Source of the DNA: Tahibacter aquaticus
Lineage (GTDB): Bacteria; Pseudomonadota; Gammaproteobacteria; Xanthomonadales; Rhodanobacteraceae
NCBI RefSeq assembly: GCF_004363655.1
Contig: NZ_SNZH01000010.1
Coordinates: forward strand, 186,001-250,000
Length of the DNA: 64,000 nucleotides
Reading direction: 5' to 3'
Part shown: positions 55,060 to 63,740 of the stretch, piece by piece
How positions within the stretch are numbered: the first letter of the stretch is position 1
Layout of the letters: every line of letters starts with the position of its first letter
Notes under the pieces: generated by a model
Told to the model about the DNA's origin: nothing
Seen by the model: only the letters and a program-made list of their open reading frames with translations
Databases searched by the model: none
Translations under genes and position numbers: made by a program

Positions 55060-55743
55060 ATGAAAACCATCGTCCTGGCCAGCGGCAATCGCGGCAAGCT
55101 GGCCGAGCTGCGCCAGCTGCTGGCCGGACTGGATCTCGACGTCGTGGCCCAGACCGAACTGGGCGTCGACGACGCCGAGGAAACCGGGCTCACCTTTGTG
55201 GAAAATGCGCTGATCAAGGCGCGCCATGCCAGCCGCATCAGCGGCCTGCCCGCCCTGGCCGACGACTCCGGCCTGTGCGTGAATGCGCTGGACGGCGCGC
55301 CCGGCCTGTACTCGGCGCGCTATGCCGGCCAGCACGGCAACGACGCCGCCAACAACGCACGCCTGCTGCAGCAACTGAGCGGCATTGCCGAGGCGCAGCG
55401 CGGCGCACATTTCCACTGCAGCCTGGTCTTGCTGCGCCATGCGCTGGACCCGGCGCCGCTGATCGCAGAAGGCCGCTGGTTCGGCCGTGTACTGCAGGCC
55501 CCGCGCGGCGACGGCGGCTTCGGCTACGACCCGCTGTTCCTGCCGCACGGCTTCGCCATTTCCGGCGCGGAATTCGCACCGGCAGAAAAAAACCGCCTGA
55601 GCCACCGCGGCCTGGCCACGGCGCAGCTGCTGCAGCTATTGCAACAAGAACGGGCGCGCCAGCGCGAGGCCGATCAAGGGGAACTGGCGCACCGGCGCGA
55701 TATCATCCAACGGGAGCCGGCGCGCACGCGCGCCAAGCAATGA
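55060..55743 (+). CDS. rdgB: XTP/dITP pyrophosphatase RdgB
   Basis: 227 residues. SGNRGKLAELRQLL at about 8-21, ETGLTFVENALIKARHA near 46, ADDSGLCVNALDGAPGLYSARYAG near 66-89, and GGFGYDPLFL with the SHRGLA end. It removes non-canonical purine nucleotides. The protein runs about 27 residues past the usual end, with a basic tail that overlaps the hemW start (ATGA). Confidence 0.96.
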   Translation: MKTIVLASGNRGKLAELRQLLAGLDLDVVAQTELGVDDAEETGLTFVENALIKARHASRISGLPALADDSGLCVNALDGAPGLYSARYAGQHGNDAANNARLLQQLSGIAEAQRGAHFHCSLVLLRHALDPAPLIAEGRWFGRVLQAPRGDGGFGYDPLFLPHGFAISGAEFAPAEKNRLSHRGLATAQLLQLLQQERARQREADQGELAHRRDIIQREPARTRAKQ

Positions 55744-56897
55744 TCGCGCCGCCGCTCGCGCTGTACGTGCACATTCCCTGGTGCGTGCGCAAATGCCCCT
55801 ACTGCGATTTCAATTCGCATACGGCGCCCAGCGGGCTGCCCGAAGCCGACTATGTGCAGGGGCTGATGGCCGACCTCGACCAGGATCTGCGCGACTACGC
55901 CGCAGCGCTGGCCGGCCGCCCCGTGGTCAGCGTGTTCTTCGGCGGCGGCACGCCCAGCCTGTTCGCGCCGGCGTCGATCGCCGCCATCCTCGATGGCGCG
56001 CAGGCACGCCTGGCCTTTGCCGACGGTGCCGAGATCACCCTGGAAACCAATCCGGGCACGGTCGAACACGGCCGCTTCGAGGACTACCGGCGCGCCGGCG
56101 TCAATCGCCTGAGCTTCGGCGTACAGAGCTTCGACGACGCCAAGCTCAAGCGCCTGGGCCGCATCCATTCCTCGGCCGAGGTGGTGCAGGCGGTGAAACT
56201 TGCCCGCAGCGCCGGCTACGACAACTTCAATCTCGACCTGATGTACGCCCTGCCCGAGCAGAACCTGGCCCAGGCGCTGCACGACGTCGAACAGGCCCTC
56301 GCGCTGCAGCCGCGGCATATTTCGCACTACCAGCTCACGCTGGAGCCGAACACCGCGTTTGCCAGCAACCCGCCGCCGCTGCCCGACGACGATCTGGCCT
56401 GGGACATGCAGGAAGCCTGTCAGCAGCGCCTGGCCGCCGCCGGCTTCGACCACTACGAAACCTCAGCCTACGCCCGGCCCGGCAGCCTCAGCACGCACAA
56501 TGTGAACTATTGGCAATTTGGCGACTATCTCGGCATCGGTGCCGGCGCCCACGCCAAGCTCAGCGACGCGGGGAGCGGCCAGATCCGTCGGCGCTGGAAG
56601 ATCCGTGCTCCCAAGGCCTACCTGGCCCATGCCGGCAGCGCACGCGGCATCGGCGACGATGCCGCGATCGCCGCCGCACAGTTGCCATTCGAGTTCATGC
56701 TCAACGCGCTGCGCCTGGAACACGGCTATGACCGCGCGCTGTTCGCCGAGCGCACCGGCCTGGCGGAAACGCAGATCGCCGCGGCACTGCAGCAGGCACA
56801 GGCGCGCGGCTGGCTGCAGCAGGAGCCCCAGCGCATCCAGCCGACCGAACTGGGCAAACGATTCCTCAATGACGTGATCGGACTGTTCCTGCCCTAG
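55740..56897 (+). CDS. hemW: Radical-SAM heme chaperone-like HemW
   Basis: 385 residues. Radical SAM cluster motif CVRKCPYC at about 15-22, FFGGGTPSLF near 64, LETNPGTVEHGRFEDYRRAGVNRLSFGVQSFDD near 101-133, and HISHYQLTLEPNTAF. The C-terminal HemN-type domain is present. It resembles HemW rather than oxygen-independent HemN because it lacks the long N-terminal part. It starts within the rdgB stop. Confidence 0.95.
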   Translation: MIAPPLALYVHIPWCVRKCPYCDFNSHTAPSGLPEADYVQGLMADLDQDLRDYAAALAGRPVVSVFFGGGTPSLFAPASIAAILDGAQARLAFADGAEITLETNPGTVEHGRFEDYRRAGVNRLSFGVQSFDDAKLKRLGRIHSSAEVVQAVKLARSAGYDNFNLDLMYALPEQNLAQALHDVEQALALQPRHISHYQLTLEPNTAFASNPPPLPDDDLAWDMQEACQQRLAAAGFDHYETSAYARPGSLSTHNVNYWQFGDYLGIGAGAHAKLSDAGSGQIRRRWKIRAPKAYLAHAGSARGIGDDAAIAAAQLPFEFMLNALRLEHGYDRALFAERTGLAETQIAAALQQAQARGWLQQEPQRIQPTELGKRFLNDVIGLFLP

Positions 56898-56950
56898 CGG
56901 CTGCATCCACGATCTTCACACGCCCATCCGACGCTCCCAGGGAAACCGCC

Positions 56951-57139
56951 ATGCTCGAATTCGTCCAGCTGCACTGCCCCTACTGCGGGGAGTCGTTCGA
57001 AACCAGCGTCGATCTTTCCGCCGGTGAGCAGGTCTATGTCGAAGACTGCGCCGTCTGCTGCCGGCCGATCTCGCTACGCCTGCGGGTGGACGCGCAGGGC
57101 GAGCTGGAAGCGCTGGAAGCACGTCGCGACCAGGATTGA
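56951..57139 (+). CDS. CPXCG-motif cysteine-rich small protein (62 aa)
   Basis: Two Cys pairs, CPYCG near 9-13 and CAVCCRP near 33-39, make a probable zinc-ribbon. It matches the small CPXCG-motif protein family, whose function is unknown. The GGGAAAC sequence upstream gives a fair ribosome-binding site. It stands between hemW and the DUF1631 gene. Confidence 0.88.
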   Translation: MLEFVQLHCPYCGESFETSVDLSAGEQVYVEDCAVCCRPISLRLRVDAQGELEALEARRDQD

Positions 57140-57238
57140 AAACAAGGCTAAATCCTTTGCTGCATAGGCTTTTTGGCTAGTGGCCGGGCCAGGCGTCGCA
57201 GCATAGAATCAGGCAAACAGGGAACTCAGGGGTTCGCT

Positions 57239-59620
57239 ATGTATTCCGTGGATCCGGCGGCGCCCAGAGCAGGGGCGGAACCGCGACTGGTCACGCTGGG
57301 CTCGCGCCAGTCGGTGCTGCCGGTACGCGTACGCGGCCTGCTCGAAGGCGTGCTGGGCCTGGTCGGCAACCTGATCGAGCGCTCCCTGGCCGACAGCCTC
57401 AACGACTACGAACAGCAGCTGTTCAAGCAGGCCGAGAAAGCACGCAGCAGCAACGAACAGCATGCGGTGTTCGAATCGCTGCGCGAGGTCAAGCGCGGCC
57501 GCGCCGATGTGGCGCCGCGTTTTCTGCTGTTCCTGGAGTCGTCCCTCGCCCAGTTCGACGGCAAGCCGGCCGCAACGGCCACGCCGCCGCGGCGCTTCCA
57601 GGAACTCGCCCTGGTCGAGACGCGCGACCTGGAGGAAAACATTTCCCTGCAGGAAATCGCCACCAAGGCCGAAATCCGCCACAGCCAGGTGCTGTATACC
57701 CTGGGCCACCGCTTCGGCGTCATGGCCGGCGCACCGGCGCTGGATACGGAACACCTGCCGATAGGCCCGCAGCAGATCTGCGCCGCACTGCGCTATTCCA
57801 CGGCCTGCCTGGGCATTGCGCTGGAACATCGCCTGCTGCTGTACCGCCAGTTCGACCGCCGCACGATGGCCGATATCGGCAATCTCTACGCCTCGATCAA
57901 CGACTATCTGATCGAGAACCGCATCCTGCCGCACCTGCAGCTGTCGCAGCGCTACGGCAGCAGCGCAGCAATGTCCGCCAAACCGGCGACGCCGTCGACA
58001 CCAGCCGCGGCCGCGGCCGAAACAAACGCCCCGGCAGCAAACGCCGCCACAGCCGGCACGCAGCCCGGCTCTGCCCATCCGGCTGCGCGCACCGCCGCCA
58101 GCCACGAGGACGCGCGCGACTCCGAACTTTTCCACACCTTGCGCGAACTGCTGTCGGGCCGGCGCCAGGCGCAGGGACAGGCAGCAGCAGCGGCGCCGAG
58201 CGGCAGGAGCAGCGGAGTCAGCTCGGACTACGTCGCCACTGGCGAAGACATCCAGTCCGTACTGGGCAGCCTGCAGCACCGTCCTGCGGCACCGATGGTT
58301 CTCGGCGGCCGCGCAGTCCAGCGCACCATCGGCCACGTCAAGCAAGACCTGTTGCAGCAGCTGCGCCAGTTCACTCCGGACGGCAAGCCACCGCAGCTGA
58401 GCGATATCGACGGCGATACGCTGGACCTGGTCGGCATGCTGTTCGACTTCATCGCTAAGGACGTACGCGCGTCCAGCTCGACCCAGTCGCTGCTGACCAA
58501 GCTGCAGGTGCCGGTGCTGCGCGTGGCTCTGCGCGACAAGAGTTTCTTCACCCGCCGCGCACATCCGGCACGCCAGCTGCTCAATGCGATCGCCGAGACA
58601 GGCCAGTACTGGATCGACGAATCCGAAGGCGAGTCCGATCGCCTGCTGGTAGAAAAGATGCAGCTGGTGGTGGACCGGGTCAGCAACGAGTTCGACGGCC
58701 GCGACGAGCTGTTCGACGAACTGCTCAACGATCTGAGCCGGCATATGGGCACGCTGGCGCGCAAGGCCGAAGTGGCCGAACGCCGCCATGTGGACGCGGC
58801 CAAAGGCCGCGAGCGCCTGGACATGGCGCGCGAACGCGCCTCCCAGGCCATCGCCGAACGGCTGCAGGACAAGAAGATCAACCGCCTGATCCGCACCATG
58901 CTGGAACAGGCCTGGACCGACGTACTCGCGCTGACCATCCTGCGCCAGGGCGAGGAATCCGACGCCTACCGGCGCCATATCGCCGTGGCCGACCAGCTCA
59001 TTGCCGGCACCGCCGACGCCGACGACGGCAACCTGCGCAATGACATCGAGCAGGGCCTGGCCCAGGTCGGCTTCCATGCGGACGATGCCCAGGGCATGGC
59101 GCAGCAGCTGCTCGGCAGCGGCGAGCAGGCCAAGGACGACAGCGCGTCCACGCGTACCGAACTGGCCCTCAAGCTCAAGGCCAAGACTCGCCTGGGCGAG
59201 GAACCCGCGGCCAGCGCGCCGGCCAGCGCGTCCGCGGCATCCAGCGCCGGCGCCATGACGGAAGCGGCCAGGCCGAATGCGCCGCAGGCGCTCAATGCGG
59301 AAGAACGCCAGACCCTGGAACGCCTGAAGACCGTACCGTTCGGCACCTGGTTCGAATTCGTCACCAACCAGCAGGGCGAGACAGTGCGGCGCAAGCTGTC
59401 CTGGTTCTCCACGCTTACCGGCCGCTGCCTGTTCGTCAATCAGCGCGGCGCACGTACCGAGGAACGCACCTTGCAACAACTCGCCCGAGACCTGGTGCGC
59501 AAGCAAGTACGCATCGTCACGCAAGAAAAGGAATCGTTGATCGATCGCGCCTGGGGTGCGATCGTCGGAACCCTGAAGCAATTCACCGGTGCGGCACCTG
59601 CGCCCCAGCCGGCTGCCTGA
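57239..59620 (+). CDS. DUF1631-family protein (793 aa)
   Basis: A large soluble protein, mostly helical: about 1-230 conserved helical region (VRGLLEGVLGLVGNLIERSLADSLNDYEQQLFKQAEKARSS), an Ala-rich linker (about 245-330), a second conserved helical block (about 340-640) and a C-terminal beta-type module near 698-765 (PFGTWFEFVTNQQGETVRRKLSWFS, with CLFVNQRGARTEERTLQQLARDL) that resembles a degenerate PilZ-like domain. Start at 57239 (MYSVDP). No signal or membrane segment. Adjacent to a PilZ gene two bases on, so a c-di-GMP-related role is plausible but not shown. Confidence 0.85.
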   Translation: MYSVDPAAPRAGAEPRLVTLGSRQSVLPVRVRGLLEGVLGLVGNLIERSLADSLNDYEQQLFKQAEKARSSNEQHAVFESLREVKRGRADVAPRFLLFLESSLAQFDGKPAATATPPRRFQELALVETRDLEENISLQEIATKAEIRHSQVLYTLGHRFGVMAGAPALDTEHLPIGPQQICAALRYSTACLGIALEHRLLLYRQFDRRTMADIGNLYASINDYLIENRILPHLQLSQRYGSSAAMSAKPATPSTPAAAAAETNAPAANAATAGTQPGSAHPAARTAASHEDARDSELFHTLRELLSGRRQAQGQAAAAAPSGRSSGVSSDYVATGEDIQSVLGSLQHRPAAPMVLGGRAVQRTIGHVKQDLLQQLRQFTPDGKPPQLSDIDGDTLDLVGMLFDFIAKDVRASSSTQSLLTKLQVPVLRVALRDKSFFTRRAHPARQLLNAIAETGQYWIDESEGESDRLLVEKMQLVVDRVSNEFDGRDELFDELLNDLSRHMGTLARKAEVAERRHVDAAKGRERLDMARERASQAIAERLQDKKINRLIRTMLEQAWTDVLALTILRQGEESDAYRRHIAVADQLIAGTADADDGNLRNDIEQGLAQVGFHADDAQGMAQQLLGSGEQAKDDSASTRTELALKLKAKTRLGEEPAASAPASASAASSAGAMTEAARPNAPQALNAEERQTLERLKTVPFGTWFEFVTNQQGETVRRKLSWFSTLTGRCLFVNQRGARTEERTLQQLARDLVRKQVRIVTQEKESLIDRAWGAIVGTLKQFTGAAPAPQPAA

Positions 59621-59637
59621 CGATGAGGGAGTGGCCC

Positions 59638-59985
59638 ATGGTCGAGCACCGTCGCGCACCGCGTCGAAGAGCCGAAGAAGCAATCCCGGTCGTCAACAGC
59701 ATCACCGGCGAAGTGGCCGGCCATATCGCCAATCTGTCCATCGACGGCATGATGCTGGTCTGCGAGCAGCCCGCACGCGAAGACGCGCTGTACCAGTTCA
59801 GCTTCGAGTTGCCGGACGAAAACGGCCAGCCATATCGCTACGAGATCGGCATGCACGAACAATGGACCGAGCAGGCCAATGTGCCGGGCCAGCATTGGGT
59901 GGGCCTGCGCTTCATCGACATTGCGCCGGACGACATGCTGCAGCTGCAGGGCTGGCTCGAACGCGGCAAGCACAATTGGATCTAG
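59638..59985 (+). CDS. PilZ-domain c-di-GMP-binding protein (115 aa)
   Basis: A single PilZ domain. The c-di-GMP motifs are RRAPRR (RxxxR) near 4-9 and the later segment NLSIDGMML (the (D/N)xSxxG motif) near 33-41. It therefore should bind c-di-GMP and act as a receptor. The ATG at 59638 is preferred because GGGAG is six bases upstream; the ATG at 59623 sits two bases past the DUF1631 stop. Its end overlaps the ApbE start. Confidence 0.9.
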   Translation: MVEHRRAPRRRAEEAIPVVNSITGEVAGHIANLSIDGMMLVCEQPAREDALYQFSFELPDENGQPYRYEIGMHEQWTEQANVPGQHWVGLRFIDIAPDDMLQLQGWLERGKHNWI

Positions 59986-61088
59986 CGCTGCGCCGGCCGC
60001 AATGGATGGCCGTCGCCGTACTCGTCGCGGTGGCGGCAGTGATCGCCTGGCGGCAATGGCAGAGTGGGCACGAATCGCGACCGCACAAGGCCAGTTTCGT
60101 CATCTTCGGCGGCCTGACCGAAATCGAAGTGCGTGGCGTATCCGAAGCCGTAGCCAGCCGCGCCTTCGGTGCGATCGGCGAACAGCTGCAGCGCGACCAG
60201 CGCGCCTGGCATCCCTGGGAAACCAGCGACCTGATGCGTCTGAACGCCGCGATCGCCCAGGGCGCGGCCTACCAGGCCACACCCGAACTCAGCGGCCTGG
60301 TGCGCCGCGCCCAGCAGGGTTTCGCGCTCAGCGACGGGCTGTTCAACGCGGCCATCGGCAAGCTGGTCGGACTGTGGGGCTTCCACACCAGCAACTACCC
60401 GATCAAATCCCCGCCGCCACCACAGGCGAACATCGATGCGCTACTGGCCGCGCGACCGCGCATGGACGACCTCACGGTCAGTGCAGAAGGCAGCATCGTC
60501 TCGCGCAACCGCGAGGTGCAGCTGGACTTGAATGGCCTGGCCGAAGGCTATGCCGCCGAGCAGATCGCCGGACTGCTGAAACAGCAGGGAATCGCCGACG
60601 CATTGATCAATGTCGGCGGCGATGTACTGGCCCTGGGCAACGCCGGTGGCCGCCCCTGGCGCGTCGGCATCAGCTCGCCGCAGCACGCCACCCTGGCCGG
60701 GGCCGAACTGCAGGGACACGAAGCCCTGTTTTCGTCGGGCAGCTACAACAAATTCCGCGAGGTGGAAGGCCACCGCTGGGGGCATGTACTCGATCCACGC
60801 AGCGGCCAGCCGGCCCAGGGCGTTGCTGCCGTCAGCGTGATTCACGACGACGCGGTAATCGCCGACGTGGCTTCCACCAGCCTGATGATCGCCGGCAGCA
60901 GCGCACTGGGCCGGCTGGCGCGAGCGATGGACCTACGCTGCGTGCTGCTCGTTACCGATGACGGCACGGTCTGGATAAGCCCTGCCATGCAGCGCCGCCT
61001 GCAGTTCGCCACACCGCCGGCGCGGCTGCAGGTCACCGAAGACCTGGGCGAGAACTGCACCGGCGAAAAAGCGCCGGCACTTCGCTGA
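59976..61088 (+). CDS. apbE: ApbE family FAD:protein FMN transferase (370 aa)
   Basis: N-terminal signal anchor (about 10-25) and an ApbE fold: LTEIEVRGV near 48, DLNGLAEGYAAEQIAGLLK near 188, NVGGDVLALGNAGGRPWRVGI near 210, SSGSYNKFREVEGHRWGHVLDPRSGQPA near 248-275 and SVIHDDAVIADVASTSLMI near 286. It covalently attaches FMN to Thr in target proteins of the periplasm or membrane (Rnf/Nqr type or others). TTG at 59976 keeps a basic N-terminus before the anchor; the ATG at 60006 would shorten it. Its stop lies in the terminator stem. Confidence 0.88.
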   Translation: MDLALRRPQWMAVAVLVAVAAVIAWRQWQSGHESRPHKASFVIFGGLTEIEVRGVSEAVASRAFGAIGEQLQRDQRAWHPWETSDLMRLNAAIAQGAAYQATPELSGLVRRAQQGFALSDGLFNAAIGKLVGLWGFHTSNYPIKSPPPPQANIDALLAARPRMDDLTVSAEGSIVSRNREVQLDLNGLAEGYAAEQIAGLLKQQGIADALINVGGDVLALGNAGGRPWRVGISSPQHATLAGAELQGHEALFSSGSYNKFREVEGHRWGHVLDPRSGQPAQGVAAVSVIHDDAVIADVASTSLMIAGSSALGRLARAMDLRCVLLVTDDGTVWISPAMQRRLQFATPPARLQVTEDLGENCTGEKAPALR

Positions 61089-61103
61089 AGTGCCGGCGCT
61101 TTT
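61067..61103. terminator. Bidirectional terminator containing the apbE stop codon
   Basis: AAAAGCGCCGGCACTTC and its complement GAAGTGCCGGCGCTTTT surround GCT. The TGA of apbE (61086-61088) falls in the loop/right arm. T-runs exist on both sides, so the barrel-protein transcript from the other strand can also end here. Confidence 0.82.
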
Positions 61104-61124
61104 ATTGGCTCACTCTGCTCAGGC

Positions 61125-61958
61125 TCAGTAACGCGCCTTGAGGAAAACCGACGGTCCCGACAGGCGCACGTTCAATTCGCCGTCGAAACTGCTCTTGTCG
61201 GCCTCGATCTTGATGCGCTGTGCGCCGTATTCCACACCAAAGCCGATATTGCGCCACGGGTAATACTCGAAGCCCAGCGACGCGTTGTAAATATGTCCAC
61301 TGATGGAACCATTGCTTTTATATACACCGGAAATATCGGCGTACAGGCGCGAGTTCTCGCTGAAGGCATGACGCCAGCCCAGCTCCAGCAGCGGCGCCCA
61401 GGCCGAAGCGCTGTCGCTCAGCGTGACATACTGGGTTTCATTGTCGTTGAGCCTGGCATCGCCACTGAGCTTGCCCGCGGCGCGGTAGTAGGCGCCACCC
61501 AGGCCTATTCCCCAGACATCGTTGTCGCCGGCGGGAATCCACCAGCGCCAGGCCACGCTGGCGAAATCCAGATCCAGCTCGCCTTTCACATTCGCATTGA
61601 TGTCGAAAGTGCTGCCGTCGTAGTTGATCGTACGGTTCAGCGACCGGCTGGCATCGCGGTGAAAACGATAGCCGTCGACTTCGATGCCCTGACTATCGCC
61701 GACCAGGAAGCCGAAGCGTGCGCGGCCGACGATGCGGTCCTTGGTCAGGCCGAAATCGTCCTCGAAATTCACGTCGCTGCCGATCAGGCCGTTGGCGCCG
61801 TTGATGCGTGCGTCCGCATCGCTGTCGGCCTGGTAGGCACCTGCCGAAAAATAGATCCGGTCCAGTGCAATCGGCTTGTCGGCCTGCGCCACTGGCGCGA
61901 CTGCAAACGCCGCCAGCACTGCTGCCGGCAGATACCGCAAGGTGTTTCTGCTTTTCAT
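61125..61958 (-). CDS. Outer-membrane beta-barrel protein (277 aa)
   Basis: Signal peptide about 1-26 (ending AQA), followed by alternating amphipathic strands typical of a small (8- to 10-strand) barrel and ending FLKARY with the C-terminal aromatic required by the BAM complex. Strands are seen in RIYFSAGAYQADSD, RFGFLVGDSQGIEVDGYRF, LDLDFASVAWRWWIPAG, and SLGFEYYPWRNIGFGVEYGAQRI. It resembles OmpW/opacity-type barrels but has no diagnostic motif. Start at 61958. Function unknown. Confidence 0.8.
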   Translation of the reverse strand: MKSRNTLRYLPAAVLAAFAVAPVAQADKPIALDRIYFSAGAYQADSDADARINGANGLIGSDVNFEDDFGLTKDRIVGRARFGFLVGDSQGIEVDGYRFHRDASRSLNRTINYDGSTFDINANVKGELDLDFASVAWRWWIPAGDNDVWGIGLGGAYYRAAGKLSGDARLNDNETQYVTLSDSASAWAPLLELGWRHAFSENSRLYADISGVYKSNGSISGHIYNASLGFEYYPWRNIGFGVEYGAQRIKIEADKSSFDGELNVRLSGPSVFLKARY

Positions 61959-62058
61959 GCTTACTCTCCGCACAACGCGTTTATCCATACGGCGTGAGCG
62001 CCGCGAGCCACGATTTTTACACGAACGCGGCACATACATTGCCGTATCGTGGCGCGGA

Positions 62059-62799
62059 TCATGTATGCCGGGCGCGTCGAAGCTGTGTGAATTCGGAGAA
62101 TTCCCATTTGCGCAAGGCCAGCATCAGGCTGAATCCGTCGCGTTGCGCCAGCGGCAGACGTGCATCCTGCCGTGCCAGCTCGTCGAATTCCTGTGCAATT
62201 CGCTGCAACACGGCCTTCAGGTGCGTGCGCGAAGGAACCGACAGCATGCCGCTCAGAAAGCGGAATTCATCGCCAATATCGTCGAACGGTGCACGCAGAA
62301 ACTCGCCCGCGACACGGGCCAGAAAGAACGCGTGCACCGGCCCGTCCTTGCGCCAGGAAAAATTCCGCGCGGTGAGTTTCTTGATACGCCGTGGCGGGCG
62401 GTAGTCGACGATACGCAATTCGTCCAGCCGCAGCAGCAAGCTGACCATCTGCGATTCATCGAAGCTGTAGGTGCGTTCGATCTCGGCCAGCTTCCAGTCG
62501 TTGACCAGCAGGTAAGTCAGCAACAGCAATTGCGGATCCTGCACCAGGGCACGTTCCTGCGCTTCGCTGAGTTCCTGCAGGCTGGCCTGCGCCGGCATGC
62601 CGTCGAGCAGGTCGGACAGGCTCAGCTCCAGCACCTCGCAGATGCGATCCAGCCGGCTCAGGGAAAAATCGCCGCGGCTCAGATCGCGCTTGATCGTCGG
62701 CTCGCTCAGTTCCATCAGCTGCGCCAGCTGCTTGTAGGTGATGCCGCGCTGACGCAATACAGCGCGGATATTGTTGACCAGGGTCTGCCCAGCGCTCAT
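62059..62799 (-). CDS. Cro/CI-type helix-turn-helix regulator (246 aa)
   Basis: An XRE-type HTH at about 5-55 (NNIRAVLRQRGITYKQLAQLMELSEPTIKRDLSRGDFSLSRLDRI), followed by a helical ligand- or oligomer-type domain up to 246 (LLLLTYLLVNDWKLAEIERTYSFDESQMVSLLLRLDELRIV; LRKWEFSEFT). Likely a cytoplasmic transcription factor with an unknown effector. Start at 62799 (MSAGQTL). It may regulate itself or the neighbouring envelope genes; no operator is evident. Confidence 0.82.
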   Translation of the reverse strand: MSAGQTLVNNIRAVLRQRGITYKQLAQLMELSEPTIKRDLSRGDFSLSRLDRICEVLELSLSDLLDGMPAQASLQELSEAQERALVQDPQLLLLTYLLVNDWKLAEIERTYSFDESQMVSLLLRLDELRIVDYRPPRRIKKLTARNFSWRKDGPVHAFFLARVAGEFLRAPFDDIGDEFRFLSGMLSVPSRTHLKAVLQRIAQEFDELARQDARLPLAQRDGFSLMLALRKWEFSEFTQLRRARHT

Positions 62800-62888
62800 G
62801 CCTGCTCCGGCGAATTCGCCTTGGATGCGCAAAGCGGCAAGGGTATCTCTGCCTGTGCTGCCAGGCCAGCGACACCGGCACGCAAGCA

Positions 62889-62921
62889 CGCCATCACCGC
62901 CGCGTTCCGGCGGAGATGGCG
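62889..62921 (-). terminator. Possible terminator of the EF-hand protein gene
   Basis: CGCCATC-A-CCGCCG and CGGCGG-A-GATGGCG form an imperfect hairpin around CGTTC, about 60 bases past the stop at 62982. No clear T-tract. Confidence 0.4.
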
Positions 62922-62981
62922 TCGGCTACGGCAACAGTCCGCGCGAGCGAGAGTGTGTCGGCGCGCGCTGGCGTAGTGGCG

Positions 62982-63740
62982 TCAGCGCTGCTGCCTGCAG
63001 GCCGCGTATTCGGAACTGATGATCTTGCCATCGCCGTCGGTGTCGCACGTGGCAACGACACGATTGGCCGGGCCATTGCCGGCCATTTCATCGGCCGAGA
63101 TATAACCGTCGCGATTGCGATCCAGCGTCGACAGGCTGTCGGCGCGCGACGGCAACAGTTCGCCGCTACCGATCGTACCCGACGGCGGCGTGGGCGCCGT
63201 CACGTCCGGCCGGCTGGCCGGATTCGTCGGGTTGTTCGGATTCAAGGCACGGTTGACGTTATTCGGATTGAGCGGGCTGTTGGGACTGGCCGGATTGTTC
63301 GGATTGGCCAGGCTGTTCGGATTCGCGGGGTTGTTCGGATTGATCGGGTTGTTCGGATTCGCCGGATTGTTGGGATTCAGCGGACTGTTCGGATCGGTCG
63401 GATTCGGGTTCGCGCGGGGAGTTGCCGGTGCGCTGCTCTGCGCCGGATTCGGCGTACTCAATGCCGACGGCGTGGACGGCGGCGTGTTTGTCGGCATCGG
63501 TGTCGGCGTAGGCACGTTCGGCGGCGCATTCGTATCGGGCGCGGGAACGGCAGGAGTAGGCGCCGTGGCCAGCGCAGCACCCGGCTGTGCAGATGGCACA
63601 GTGGCCGCTGGCGCCGCAGCCGGTGGCGCTTTCGCGCCGCTCGCCGGTGCCGCCCCGCCGGATTGGGCCAGCGCCGTGCCAGCGAACAGCGCCAGCGAAA
63701 TGGACAAGGTCAACGGAAGAAGACGGCGATGCATGCTCAT
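62982..63740 (-). CDS. Secreted EF-hand protein with Pro/Ala and Asn-Pro repeats (252 aa)
   Basis: Signal peptide about 1-26 (cut near LAQ). Residues about 30-105 are Pro/Ala/Thr-rich; about 110-175 hold a repeated NPNNP unit (for example LNPNNPANPNNPINPNNP). The C-terminus has an EF-hand-like calcium-binding pair, DRNRDGYISADE near 212 and DTDGDGKIISSE near 235. It is probably periplasmic or surface-exposed and calcium-binding. Start at 63740, with AGGAAG upstream; an alternative ATG is at 63734. Confidence 0.8.
   Translation of the reverse strand: MSMHRRLLPLTLSISLALFAGTALAQSGGAAPASGAKAPPAAAPAATVPSAQPGAALATAPTPAVPAPDTNAPPNVPTPTPMPTNTPPSTPSALSTPNPAQSSAPATPRANPNPTDPNSPLNPNNPANPNNPINPNNPANPNSLANPNNPASPNSPLNPNNVNRALNPNNPTNPASRPDVTAPTPPSGTIGSGELLPSRADSLSTLDRNRDGYISADEMAGNGPANRVVATCDTDGDGKIISSEYAACRQQR

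Noticed and set aside
57209-59683. 824-codon minus-strand frame opposite the DUF1631 gene
   Set aside because: Same shadow effect; the plus-strand protein has conserved blocks and a plausible start, the minus-strand one does not.
63226-63400. Short regular repeats that could be taken for a CRISPR array
   Set aside because: They are in-frame NPNNP codon repeats of the EF-hand gene, with no unique spacers of constant length.
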